From Halomonas colorata (GTDB lineage Bacteria > Pseudomonadota > Gammaproteobacteria > Pseudomonadales > Halomonadaceae): a stretch of 64,000 nt of DNA. A program made the translations under genes and the position numbers. The notes beneath the pieces are model-generated. The model was not told the origin of the DNA, did not search any database, and saw nothing but the letters and a program-made list of their open reading frames with translations. Positions within the stretch are counted from its first letter, which is position 1; each line of letters starts with the position of its first letter. Location: NCBI RefSeq assembly GCF_014897985.1, contig NZ_JABUZA010000002.1:162678-226677 (forward strand), in the 5' to 3' direction. This document shows, piece after piece, positions 47,389-55,641 of this stretch.

Positions 47389-47422
47389 GCAAGAGCGCCG
47401 CTGGACGACCGCTCTTGCCTTT
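47389..47422 (+). terminator. Rho-independent terminator after the LldD-like gene
   Basis: GCAAGAGCG (47389-47397) pairs exactly with CGCTCTTGC (47410-47418), 12-base loop, followed by CTTTAAAAT. It ends the monocistronic transcript. Confidence 0.75.
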
Positions 47423-47669
47423 AAAATCAGGTTACTTAAATATCCACTAAGTCGCCTACTTGGACGTTAGACCTATTTTTAAAAGCGCTTCAGAAAATAA
47501 CAACAAACAAAATCATTGAATTTAAAACAAGTTAAACATTATTTAATCTTCTGCAAACATCTAACCCAGCCCCTATTATTAACTGACTTATAGAATGAAA
47601 AACTAGCCCCTTATTATTTTATAAACGGCGCCCGGCTTAAGGACGTATATTTAACAGGAGAGGTTTACT
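47423..47669. other. AT-rich intergenic region before the copper-storage gene
   Basis: About 250 bases of AT-rich DNA with no credible ORF. It should contain the promoter of the cysteine-rich gene. I looked for a CueR-type inverted repeat (ACCTTCC-like) and saw none that convinced me. Confidence 0.4.
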
Positions 47670-47999
47670 ATGAGCATACAGAATTTTAAAGAGTGCATTG
47701 AAGCCTGCAATATATGTGCGGTCTATTGCGATAATTGCGCTACTTCCTGCCTTCAGGAACCCACTCTTGGCAACATGGCGGAATGCATTCGCCTGGATAT
47801 ACAGTGCGCACAAATTTGTCGCCTGGCCGTCGCCTTTATGGCCCAAGGCAGCGAGTATGCTCAGGACATCTGTCAGCTGTGTGCGGATATCTGTCAAAAG
47901 TGCGGCGACGAATGTGGGCAACATGAAGCTGATCATTGCCAGGAATGCGCTCAAGCGTGCCACCGCTGCGCCAGTCTATGTGCATCAATGGTGGCCTAA
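47670..47999 (+). CDS. Cysteine-rich four-helix bundle copper-storage protein (Csp-like, DUF326)
   Basis: 109-residue protein with 19 cysteines and no signal peptide, so a cytosolic Csp3-type Cu(I) store. Cysteines are spaced as in the family along four helices: CIEACNICAVYCDNC, CIRLDIQCAQIC, CQLCADICQKCGDEC and CQECAQACHRCASLC. The copper would be bound inside the bundle by thiolates. AGGAG lies nine bases before ATG. It has its own terminator, so it is monocistronic. The assignment rests on the cysteine pattern. Confidence 0.9.
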   Translation: MSIQNFKECIEACNICAVYCDNCATSCLQEPTLGNMAECIRLDIQCAQICRLAVAFMAQGSEYAQDICQLCADICQKCGDECGQHEADHCQECAQACHRCASLCASMVA

Positions 48000-48081
48000 A
48001 CCGAAATCTCAGCCAGAACCCACATACCGTTCTGCTTTAGCAATTAAGTTGAAAAACAGTTCAATACGCCTAACTTATGAG

Positions 48082-48119
48082 GTGAGCAGGGCTTGAGCGA
48101 ACCCATGCTCACTTTTTTT
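48082..48119 (+). terminator. Strong rho-independent terminator after the Csp-like gene
   Basis: GTGAGCA pairs with TGCTCAC and GGG with CCC (48082-48091 with 48102-48112, one bulged base), immediately followed by seven T residues at 48113-48119. Confidence 0.92.
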
Positions 48120-48176
48120 ATAGGTTTTATTTATTAGCTATTATATAGATTCCCTCTTAACGGAAGCGGCTTAACG

Positions 48177-48902
48177 ATGCAAAGCAAGGACAGCTTTATA
48201 ACATTCGTTTTTCGGCCCAGCAGACTGATCATTTTGGCGGTGTTAGCTTTGGCCGGTTGCCGTTACCCGGTCAATATTGAGCGCCCCATGGCAGATATGC
48301 AGGGCGGCGAGCTGAACATTGGTCTTTCTGAGAATCCACCTTGGGTCATTAATACCGACCAGGGTCCGGCCGGGCTGGAAGTCGAAATAATCCAGGCGCT
48401 TGCGGAAAATATGGACGCCACCATCAACTGGCACTGGGATAGCGAGGGCAATCTGTTAGCAGCGCTATCTCACTACCAGCTGGACTTGGTGATCGGTGGC
48501 CTTACCCAGGATTCAAATGTAAGCGCGCTCGCCGCGCCCACTAAGGCTTACTATAAGAGCCGCTATTTAGTCGGCGTGCCCGAGGGCACCCCAATACCCA
48601 GCAACCTGGAAGGTGTTGAGGTGACCGTTCCGGTTGTTAACCATATCGCTCGCGCGCTTAAAAAAGAGGGTGCAATCCCTCGCCCTACCCCAGACCTTGG
48701 CACTCAAAATGAAGCGGTCGCCAACCCATCATGGTGGCTTCATGCGCATAACTACCAAATAGGCGACTGGGAAATCGCGACCGATCAACATGTCATGGCG
48801 CTGCCCAAAGGCGAAAATGCCTGGATGCTTGCCGTGCAACGGCATTTAAATAGCTACCCTGATATTGAACAACGCCTTCAACGCCTGGAGGCAGGCCGAT
48901 GA
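48177..48902 (+). CDS. Solute-binding-protein-like lipoprotein
   Basis: 241 residues with a lipoprotein signal (LIILAVLALAGC, Cys at about 28) and a family 3 solute-binding (amino-acid ABC receptor-like) fold: GGELNIGLSENPPWVINTDQ, GPAGLEVEIIQALAENM, LSHYQLDLVIGGLTQD and YLVGVPEGTPIP. No ABC permease or ATPase is encoded nearby. It is instead overlapped by four bases (ATGA) by a cation-diffusion-type gene, so the two are translationally coupled. A ligand sensor or accessory subunit for that transporter is a reasonable hypothesis; the ligand is unknown. Confidence 0.85.
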   Translation: MQSKDSFITFVFRPSRLIILAVLALAGCRYPVNIERPMADMQGGELNIGLSENPPWVINTDQGPAGLEVEIIQALAENMDATINWHWDSEGNLLAALSHYQLDLVIGGLTQDSNVSALAAPTKAYYKSRYLVGVPEGTPIPSNLEGVEVTVPVVNHIARALKKEGAIPRPTPDLGTQNEAVANPSWWLHAHNYQIGDWEIATDQHVMALPKGENAWMLAVQRHLNSYPDIEQRLQRLEAGR

Positions 48903-49876
48903 AAATACGCAAGCTATATCACCTGCCACCGGATAAGCAGCAGGATCTCAACTATCTCATTCGCCTTGAATGGTGGAATTTAGCATTTCGTATTTCCATT
49001 GTATCGGTGCTCGCGCTGGTACTGGGAAACAGCCAGGCAATGAAAGTCGCGTGGCTGGAAGACATGCTGTCGCTCATTCCGCCTATTGCCTTCTTGTTGG
49101 CCGTGCGGTTTCGCAAACGTCCGCCTAATGAGACATACCCCTATGGGTATCAACGCGCCACTATTATTGCCTTTTTATGCACGGCAACTGCGCTAAGCGC
49201 GATGGGACTGTTTCTACTGGGTGATTCGTTGCTTAAGCTTGTCCATCAGGAACACCCGAGTATCGGCGCCATTACCTTGTTTGGTGAAACGATATGGATG
49301 GGTTGGGTGATGGTTGGCGTGCTGATTTACAGCGTTATTCCACCTGTCATTATCGGGCGCTTACAGACCAAAGCCGCGGCAAAAGTGCATGAGAAGACCG
49401 TGTTTGCCGATGGGAAGATGAGCAAAGCCGACTGGATGACAGGGATGGCTGCCATCGTTGGTGTACTGGGTGTGGGAGCCGGCTTTTGGTGGGCGGACGC
49501 AGCGGCTGCGGCCATTATCGCCCTGGATGTTACCAAGGATGGTATTACCAATTTAAAAGAAGCCGTAGGCGACCTACTTGACCGCCGCCCTCACTTTACC
49601 TCTCGCGAAAAACCGGAATACATGGAAGAAGCGCTGGAAGCCGAGCTTCGGGCCATGCCCTGGGTAGCCGCCGCCTCAGTACGCTTACGCGAAGAAGGCC
49701 CAATCTTCAGCGGAGAAGCCTTTGTAACCCCGCATAGTAACGATGACCTGGCGCGCCATCTTAAAGAGGCCTCACAGCACCTTAATAATTACGACTGGCG
49801 TATTTATGAAGTCGTCGTTACTGCCTGGCCTAATGAGGAACACATACCTTCTCCTGCCAACGCCACCCCGCCATAA
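48899..49876 (+). CDS. Divergent cation diffusion facilitator (CDF) protein
   Basis: 325-residue inner-membrane protein with five or six hydrophobic segments and a cytosolic C-terminal domain (about 235-310). The fold is recognisable from GYQRATIIAFLCTATALSAM, FADGKMSKADWMTGMAAIVG and WWADAAAAAIIALDVTKDGI. By-eye alignment to YiiP shows most canonical metal ligands replaced: TM2 DxxxD reads DMLSL, the GHGK loop reads GYQR, and TM5 HxxxD reads MSKAD. Transport of zinc is therefore doubtful. It begins inside the lipoprotein gene and is followed by a K+ channel gene. Confidence 0.85.
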   Translation: MKIRKLYHLPPDKQQDLNYLIRLEWWNLAFRISIVSVLALVLGNSQAMKVAWLEDMLSLIPPIAFLLAVRFRKRPPNETYPYGYQRATIIAFLCTATALSAMGLFLLGDSLLKLVHQEHPSIGAITLFGETIWMGWVMVGVLIYSVIPPVIIGRLQTKAAAKVHEKTVFADGKMSKADWMTGMAAIVGVLGVGAGFWWADAAAAAIIALDVTKDGITNLKEAVGDLLDRRPHFTSREKPEYMEEALEAELRAMPWVAAASVRLREEGPIFSGEAFVTPHSNDDLARHLKEASQHLNNYDWRIYEVVVTAWPNEEHIPSPANATPP

Positions 49877-49926
49877 ACCAATATGGCCGACTAACGTCGT
49901 TATAAATGATCGAAAGGACGCTCTAT

Positions 49927-50952
49927 ATGACAGAAAGCACACTGGCTGGCGTGATAGGCGTTCTTCTTGTTGCGCTGGCCAATTTTGATGCCATTCGTAC
50001 CACGCTTTCCGCCTCTCACTCAGGGCCCGTCACCAATCGCTTGATTAGTGGTGTTTGGTCGATACTGCTATTGATTCATCGAACCCGGCGCTGTCATTGG
50101 TTACTCGCCGCCGCGGGCCCATGGATAACGATCGGGCTTCTTTTAGTCTGGGTAATAACGTTATGGCTGGGCTGGCTATTGGTTTTCTGTGGCGGGTCAG
50201 ATGCTGTTGTGAATGCCAACACCCAGGCATCGGCCAGTTTGGTCGAACGTATCTACTTTACCGGTTATACCCTTACCACACTGGGCTATGGCGATTTTGT
50301 GCCGGGTAATGATCGCTGGCGCCTGGTCCCCACCTTGGCAGCAGCCAATGGCTTTTTCCTGTTTACGCTGTCGATTACTTACATGCTTAATATCGTTTCT
50401 AACGTTACCCAAAAACGTCACTTAGCGCTGTCTATCAGTGCGCTAGGCGAAAGCCCGCTAGAAGTTCTTAACACCACCCATGACAATGGGAAATTTACCA
50501 GCTTAAGCCAGCAGCTATCGCCTATTCAGCAAACTATCAGCACACTTGGCCAACAGCACCTCGCCTACCCTATTCTTCACTATTACCACGCGGGCAGTAG
50601 CCAGAAATCACTCCCGTTAGCGTTAGCGCGGCTTTATCAGGCGCTCATACTGGCAACCATCGCCAATCCTGACCTTAGCGCTGCCACCCACACTCAGTTC
50701 ACTATAACGCTGCGCGTCATCGATCAATTTCTTGATACGTTGGATAGTGCGTTCATCCACGCCGCACCGCATTTGCCGCCTTTTCCAGCTCTTGAGGCCT
50801 ACAAGACCTTACCGGGATTCGATGCATCACAAAAACAGATGCAGGAGGGATTAAGCGATCACTCTCAAAAAGTACTGCTCGCCTATATTCAGAAGGATGG
50901 CTGGGAGTGGGAAGATATCTGGCAGTTAGCCGAAGAGAAAAGTGCCTCATAA
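49927..50952 (+). CDS. Potassium channel-like membrane protein
   Basis: 341 residues. N-terminal hydrophobic helices at about 5-25 and 60-95, a pore loop with the K+ selectivity filter in TLTTLGYGDFVPGNDRW near residue 120, an inner helix (NGFFLFTLSITYMLNIVSNV), then a 190-residue cytosolic domain with no RCK/TrkA_N signature that I recognise. Start at 49927 follows AAAGGA by eight bases; the frame extends to 49906 without support. It lies 50 bases after the CDF gene. A gated K+ channel is likely, the gating signal unknown. Confidence 0.85.
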   Translation: MTESTLAGVIGVLLVALANFDAIRTTLSASHSGPVTNRLISGVWSILLLIHRTRRCHWLLAAAGPWITIGLLLVWVITLWLGWLLVFCGGSDAVVNANTQASASLVERIYFTGYTLTTLGYGDFVPGNDRWRLVPTLAAANGFFLFTLSITYMLNIVSNVTQKRHLALSISALGESPLEVLNTTHDNGKFTSLSQQLSPIQQTISTLGQQHLAYPILHYYHAGSSQKSLPLALARLYQALILATIANPDLSAATHTQFTITLRVIDQFLDTLDSAFIHAAPHLPPFPALEAYKTLPGFDASQKQMQEGLSDHSQKVLLAYIQKDGWEWEDIWQLAEEKSAS

Positions 50953-50960
50953 ATTCGAGG

Positions 50961-50998
50961 CCGCCCCCCTCACACTAAGCTACATGTGAAAGGGGCGG
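50961..50998. terminator. Bidirectional terminator between the channel gene and hmp
   Basis: CCGCCCC (50961-50967) pairs with GGGGCGG (50992-50998) and TCACA (50970-50974) with TGTGA (50985-50989). The hairpin serves both converging genes; T-rich tails are short on either side. Confidence 0.65.
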
Positions 50999-51003
50999 TT
51001 TGG

Positions 51004-52173
51004 CTAAGCGGCGTTTAGCGCTTTGGCCGGGCCGAAATGCTCAAAGTGACGATGGGTCTCCGCGACACCCAAAAGCTCCAGACTCTGGTTGATCGCCGCC
51101 ATGAAACCATGGGGGCCAACGAAGTAGCAGCGGCTGTTAGGTGCTAGATACTTGGCCAGCACGGCTTCATTTATCCGGCCCTGATGGTCCCCCTGGCTGC
51201 CCTGTTCAAGCACGGTAACTGCGGTCAACTGATCAGGGTTGGCGGCGGCCAGCTCATCAATAGTTTTGGCAAACGCACGGCTATCCATATCGATAGCCGC
51301 ATGCAGGTAGGTAACCTGGCGACCCTGGCTAAGCGCCTGTTTGGCAATCGGCAACAGCGGTGTCTGGCCGATGCCGCCGCTGATCAAGAGCAGAGGCTCG
51401 TCACCTTTCTTGAGGGTCAACTCACCGGCAGGGGGTAATAGTTCGATCACATCACCTACCGTCAGCTGGTCATGGAAAAAGCGGCTGGCCACACCGTGCG
51501 GTTCACGCTTGATGGATAACCGGTAGGAGCGGCCGTTGGGCACATCAGAAAGACTGTAATGGCGGGACGCTTGTACGCCGTCGATATTCAGCTTCACCCC
51601 GATGTACTGCCCCGGCGAATAGTCGGCCACCGGGCCACCATCTTCAGGCTCCAGAATGAACGAGCGGATAACACGGCTCTCCTGATGCGTAGCGGCAATA
51701 CGAAAACGCCGCGTGCCCCGCCAGCCGCCGGGCAGCTGTTCAAACTCCTGGTAACGCTTGGCTTCCAGGTCGATGAGAAGATCGGCAAGCTCTTGATAAA
51801 GCGCGCCCCAGGCATCGGCCACCTCTGCCGTCACGGCGTCGCCAAGCACCTCACAGATGGCAACCAGCAGGCACTCGCCCACGATCGGGTAGTGCTCGGG
51901 CTGGATATCCAGCGACACATGCTTGTTCACCACGGTTTCCATGATCTGGCGCGCCGTTTGCGGATTCTGGCGCACGCCCACATAGGCAAGAATCGAGGCC
52001 GCCAGCGCGCGCGGTTGCCCACCGTCTTTCTGGTGTGTCTGGTTGAACAGTGACTTGACCTGCGGGTAGCGTTCGAACATCAGCGGGTAAAAACGCGCGG
52101 TAATCGTGTTGAGATGTTCCGCTACCACGGGAGCCGTGGCGGCAATGATCTGTTCTTGTGCCTGTGTCAGCAT
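51004..52173 (-). CDS. hmp: Flavohemoglobin (nitric oxide dioxygenase)
   Basis: Detoxifies NO to nitrate using O2, FAD and NADPH/NADH in the cytosol. 389 residues, against 396 in E. coli. The globin domain (about 1-140) has ITARFYPLMFERYPQVKSLF, QPRALAASILAYVG, and EHYPIVGECLLVAI with the proximal His. FAD- and NAD-binding domains show ASRHYSLSDVPNGRSYRLSI, LLPPAGELTL, LLLISGGIGQTPLLPIAKQA and CYFVGPHGFMAA. AAGAGG lies five bases before ATG. An NsrR-like operator lies 27 bases upstream of the start. Confidence 0.97.
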   Translation of the reverse strand: MLTQAQEQIIAATAPVVAEHLNTITARFYPLMFERYPQVKSLFNQTHQKDGGQPRALAASILAYVGVRQNPQTARQIMETVVNKHVSLDIQPEHYPIVGECLLVAICEVLGDAVTAEVADAWGALYQELADLLIDLEAKRYQEFEQLPGGWRGTRRFRIAATHQESRVIRSFILEPEDGGPVADYSPGQYIGVKLNIDGVQASRHYSLSDVPNGRSYRLSIKREPHGVASRFFHDQLTVGDVIELLPPAGELTLKKGDEPLLLISGGIGQTPLLPIAKQALSQGRQVTYLHAAIDMDSRAFAKTIDELAAANPDQLTAVTVLEQGSQGDHQGRINEAVLAKYLAPNSRCYFVGPHGFMAAINQSLELLGVAETHRHFEHFGPAKALNAA

Positions 52174-52199
52174 AATGGCCTCTTTTCAACGTCCTACTA

Positions 52200-52222
52200 A
52201 AGATTCATATTGAATACACCTT
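52200..52222. promoter_or_regulatory. NsrR operator-like palindrome upstream of hmp
   Basis: The 23-base site begins AAGATTCATATT and ends AATACACCTT. It matches the gamma/betaproteobacterial NsrR consensus (AAGATGYATTTNAAATRCATCTT as two half-sites) at 18 of 22 defined positions. NO-sensitive repression of hmp by NsrR is the direct prediction. Confidence 0.8.
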
Positions 52223-52477
52223 TAAAATATCAGGTTTTGCCGAGCCAATGTATGAGCTGCGTCAATAAAACGCTTTTGCGTAAAAAGCGGTTATACCCCT
52301 TTTAACCACGGCACTACAGGCAAAACGAAATCATTAAAACAAGCGCTTCGCTAGTGCTTATAGCAGTGCTTTATTGTCGCTTGCTGTATTTACAGTGTCG
52401 CCTTAAGTCAATAATCAACCATCTACGCTCGCCATACTGATGTTCTTTACGAATATCAGTTTTAAAAGGAGCAGCGT
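52223..52477. promoter_or_regulatory. Divergent promoter region, hmp and carnitine operon
   Basis: 255 bases without an ORF. It must contain the promoter of the carnitine operon and any CdhR/GbdR-type activator site. I note only the inverted segment AACGCTTTTGCGTAAAAAGCG near 52270-52290, which I cannot assign to a regulator. Confidence 0.35.
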
Positions 52478-53389
52478 ATGAATCGCAACGTAATTCTGAC
52501 GTGTGCAGTCACCGGCGCAGGCGATACGACCGGCAAAAATCCTAACGTTCCGATTACGCCCAAACAGATCGCGAACGACTGTATCGCTGCGGCAAAAGCA
52601 GGCGCCAGCGTTGCCCATATACATGTACGTGATCCGGAAACCGGTGGCATCAGCCACTCACTAGAGCACTTTCGTGAAGTGATGACGCGTGTGCGCGAGG
52701 CTGATGCCGACATTGTGATGAATATCACAGCGGGTGGCGGTGGTGATTGGATTCCCGACACTGAAGACCCCACTCGAGGCGGCCCAGGTACAGACATCCA
52801 AACACCTGCGCAGCGCCATGCTCCGGTAGGTGAGCTGCTGCCAGAACTGTGCACCCTGGACTGCGGCAGCCTTAACTTTGGCGATATGGTGTATGTAAAT
52901 ACCGCTGACTGGCTTCGCGAGCATGCCCGCCTGGTACAGGCTGCAGGCGTTAAGCCCGAATTGGAGTGCTTTGATCTTGGCCATGTATGGTTTGCCCGCC
53001 AGTTGCAGCAGGAAGGGCTTATAGATGGTGATCCCCTTTATCAGCTCTGCCTGGGCATTCCCTGGGGTGCGGAAGCAGACCCCGAAACAATGCTAGCCAT
53101 GCGCAACAAATTACCCGGTAGAGCGCACTGGGCCGCATTTGGCATTGGCCGTCATCAAATGCCGATGCTCGCTCAGGCCATGCTTTTGGGCGGCCATGCG
53201 CGCGTCGGGCTAGAGGATAACCTCTATTTAGAGAGAGGCGTTATGGCGACTAATGGGCAGCTGGTTGAAAAGGCCGCCACGCTCATTGATAACCTTGGCG
53301 CCCGCATAATGTCTCCCGCCGAAACTCGCACCCAGCTTAAGCTACGCGACCCGAACACAGGCACCATCGTCACTGGAGGTGATGCATGA
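52478..53389 (+). CDS. cdhC: 3-dehydrocarnitine-cleaving BKACE enzyme
   Basis: Beta-keto acid cleavage enzyme, 303 residues, zinc-dependent TIM barrel. In this context it should cleave 3-dehydrocarnitine with acetyl-CoA to betainyl-CoA and acetoacetate. BKACE features are ILTCAVTGAGDTTGKNPNVP, AKAGASVAHIHVRDPETGG (zinc His pair), LDCGSLNFGDMVYVNT, KPELECFDLGHVWFA and NKLPGRAHWAAFGIGRHQMP, with GGHARVGLEDNLYLERGVMA at the end. AAGGAG lies six bases before ATG. It overlaps the carnitine dehydrogenase gene by four bases (ATGA). Confidence 0.93.
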   Translation: MNRNVILTCAVTGAGDTTGKNPNVPITPKQIANDCIAAAKAGASVAHIHVRDPETGGISHSLEHFREVMTRVREADADIVMNITAGGGGDWIPDTEDPTRGGPGTDIQTPAQRHAPVGELLPELCTLDCGSLNFGDMVYVNTADWLREHARLVQAAGVKPELECFDLGHVWFARQLQQEGLIDGDPLYQLCLGIPWGAEADPETMLAMRNKLPGRAHWAAFGIGRHQMPMLAQAMLLGGHARVGLEDNLYLERGVMATNGQLVEKAATLIDNLGARIMSPAETRTQLKLRDPNTGTIVTGGDA

Positions 53390-54342
53390 GCCACCAACTC
53401 GCGGTGATTGGTACGGGTGTTATCGGCAATGGTTGGATTGCCCGCGCACTTGCTCAGGGCTGGGAGGTCGTCGCTTTCGATCCTGACCCCAGTGCTGAAA
53501 CGCGCACGCGCGTCTTTGTTGAAAATGCCTGGCCTTCCCTGACACGCCTCGGTCTGGCAGAAAGCGCCAGCCTTGACCGGCTGCGCTTTGCTGACAGCCT
53601 TGACGCCGCTGTAGCCAATGCAGATTTGATTCAGGAAAATGTGCCGGAACGCTTGGCACTGAAGCGCGATATTCTTGCCAATATCGACGCTGCTGCAGCA
53701 GAGAACGTTATCATTGGTTCGTCAACGTCGGGCTTCAAACCGAGTGACCTTCAGCAAGCCTGTACCAAGGCGCCGGGCCGAGTCATCGTTGCGCACCCCT
53801 TCAACCCGGTTTACCTGTTGCCGCTGGTGGAGTTAGTCGGTGGCACTGACACACAAGCAGATCAGATTGATACAGCCCAAGCGCACTACAAGGCGCTAGC
53901 CATGCGTCCACTGGTGGTGCGCAAAGAGATTGAAGGCCACCTTGCCGATCGCTTGATGGAAGCCCTTTGGCGGGAAGCCCTTCATTTAGTCAATGATGGC
54001 GTTGCCACCACAGAAGAGATAGATGCCGCCGTGGTTTACGGCTGCGGCCTGCGCTGGCCTCTGATGGGCACCTTTCTTACCTTTCACTTGGCAGGCGGTG
54101 AGCAGGGTATGCGACATATGCTTGAACAGTTTGGTCCGGCGCTTAAACTTCCCTGGACGAAGCTTGAAGCGCCAGAGCTTACCGATGAATTGATTGATCG
54201 TGTGGTTGAGGGCTGTGAACACCAGGCCGCAGGCAGGCCGGTCGTGGAACTTGACCGCCGGCGTGATGATTTTCTGGTAGAGCTACTTGATCTCGTTCAA
54301 AAATATTGGCCCGAAGCCGAGGGGTTGGAGGGACGCATTTAA
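53386..54342 (+). CDS. cdhA: L-carnitine 3-dehydrogenase
   Basis: NAD-dependent dehydrogenase of the 3-hydroxyacyl-CoA dehydrogenase family, 318 residues, oxidising L-carnitine to 3-dehydrocarnitine. The Rossmann motif AVIGTGVIGNGWIARALAQG with acidic AFDPDP, the conserved IGSSTSGFKPSDLQQAC and VAHPFNPVYLLPLVELVGG (catalytic His), and EGHLADRLMEALWREALHLV match carnitine dehydrogenases. Its ATG overlaps cdhC, and its stop overlaps the thioesterase start by one base (TAATG). Confidence 0.93.
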   Translation: MSHQLAVIGTGVIGNGWIARALAQGWEVVAFDPDPSAETRTRVFVENAWPSLTRLGLAESASLDRLRFADSLDAAVANADLIQENVPERLALKRDILANIDAAAAENVIIGSSTSGFKPSDLQQACTKAPGRVIVAHPFNPVYLLPLVELVGGTDTQADQIDTAQAHYKALAMRPLVVRKEIEGHLADRLMEALWREALHLVNDGVATTEEIDAAVVYGCGLRWPLMGTFLTFHLAGGEQGMRHMLEQFGPALKLPWTKLEAPELTDELIDRVVEGCEHQAAGRPVVELDRRRDDFLVELLDLVQKYWPEAEGLEGRI

Positions 54343-54809
54343 TGGTCATACTGGATACCAAGGTCGCCGCTGAGTGGGTTGATTACAACGGCCATATGAA
54401 CGATGCAGAGTACGCCAGGGTATTCTCCCTGGCGGTGGACGCCTTGATGGTACACATTGGCTTGGATGCAACGGGGCGGGACCACCATCGCTATACGCTG
54501 TATACGCTGGAAACCCACCTCTGCTATCAGAAAGAAGCCCATGAAGGCCAATCCATGCAGGTAAAAGTGACGCGACTGGATCACGATGCCAAACGCCTGC
54601 ATATCTTCTTCGAGCTAGTGGATGCAGACAATAATCTCTTAGCGACCAGTGAGCAGATGCTGATGGGCATCAACCAGGAAACCGGGCGTCCCAGTGGGTT
54701 TCCTGAGCCCATTTCCCAGGCAATTATCAACCTACCCAGCGCCGCAGCTGGGGAATGGCCTGGACTTGCAGGTCGTACGATTGGTATTCCTCGCAAAAAT
54801 GCTTATTAG
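54342..54809 (+). CDS. cdhB: Betainyl-CoA thioesterase (4HBT hot-dog)
   Basis: Hot-dog thioesterase, 155 residues, expected to release glycine betaine from betainyl-CoA. Family segments are VDYNGHMNDAEYARVFSLAV (catalytic Asp and substrate-binding loop), YTLETHLCYQKEAHEGQSM and FELVDADNNLLATSEQMLMG. Start at 54342 is set by homology, by GGAGG upstream and by the TAATG overlap with cdhA; a longer frame to 54306 lies within cdhA. It overlaps the following hydrolase gene by 11 bases. Confidence 0.91.
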   Translation: MVILDTKVAAEWVDYNGHMNDAEYARVFSLAVDALMVHIGLDATGRDHHRYTLYTLETHLCYQKEAHEGQSMQVKVTRLDHDAKRLHIFFELVDADNNLLATSEQMLMGINQETGRPSGFPEPISQAIINLPSAAAGEWPGLAGRTIGIPRKNAY

Positions 54810-55632
54810 CGATTTTATTGCTCGCTTTGAGGCGGGCTTAGCCAGACTCGAACAGGCGTCGATCCAAGACGCGCGCCGTCACTACGATGATTTATGTCAA
54901 TCGTTTGCGCCAGCCGACCCGAAGGGTATGACAGTGGCGGATGACTACGTGGCGGGCGTTCCCGTAAGGCGCTTCTGCCCTGCTGTTGCGCCGCCTGAAC
55001 AAATCGTGTTTATTCACGGCGGCGGCTTTACGATTGGCTCAGTACGCAGTCATCATGGCGTTGCGGCCAGTTTGGCCGATCAATTAAACCGCGAAGTGGT
55101 CAGCATCAACTATCGGCTGGCCCCTGAGGCGTGCTACGCGGCTATGCTCAGCGACTGTATCAACGTAGCCCAGGTGGTTAAACCCATCGCGTTAGTCGGC
55201 GACAGTGCGGGCGGGCGTTTAGCCATGGACATGGCACCTTTACTTAATAAAGCCATGAGTAACCAACCGCTGCTGGGGCTGATCTACCCACCGGTTAACG
55301 GCCTAACCGAACAAACGCTGGGTCCCGATGGTCCGCTGCTCAGTCGTCAGGATGTAGTACTGTGTTTATTACCGCTGTGCCCAGCCCTTAACTCACCCTG
55401 TTTGACCCCTGCCCCGGCTTCCCAAGTGGAAGTCCTGGCGGTGGAACACGATCCACTCACGCTGCCGCTTGAAACAACCGTGGCGCGTTGGCGCGCAGAG
55501 GGAGTTCAGGTGGGTTATCACCATGCCGCTGCAATGGTACACGGCTCCCTTCACGGCCATGCCATGCTGCCTGAAATGCAAAACGCCTGGCAAGATTTCT
55601 GCCAGGCGTTACGATCACGGTTACCCCGTTAA
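54799..55632 (+). CDS. HSL-family alpha/beta hydrolase, probable short-chain acylcarnitine hydrolase (HocS-like)
   Basis: 277-residue hormone-sensitive-lipase type esterase. The oxyanion HGGG is in VFIHGGGFTIGSVRSHHG, nucleophile Ser in LVGDSAGGRLAMDMA, acid in AVEHDPLTLP, and catalytic His probably in MVHGSLHGHAM. It has the position held in Pseudomonas by hocS, which hydrolyses short-chain O-acylcarnitines to L-carnitine; that role is inferred from context. The start overlaps cdhB, with no strong ribosome binding site, so it depends on coupling. Last gene of the operon, converging on caiX with nine bases between. Confidence 0.85.
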   Translation: MLISDFIARFEAGLARLEQASIQDARRHYDDLCQSFAPADPKGMTVADDYVAGVPVRRFCPAVAPPEQIVFIHGGGFTIGSVRSHHGVAASLADQLNREVVSINYRLAPEACYAAMLSDCINVAQVVKPIALVGDSAGGRLAMDMAPLLNKAMSNQPLLGLIYPPVNGLTEQTLGPDGPLLSRQDVVLCLLPLCPALNSPCLTPAPASQVEVLAVEHDPLTLPLETTVARWRAEGVQVGYHHAAAMVHGSLHGHAMLPEMQNAWQDFCQALRSRLPR

Positions 55633-55641
55633 ACAGACCTG

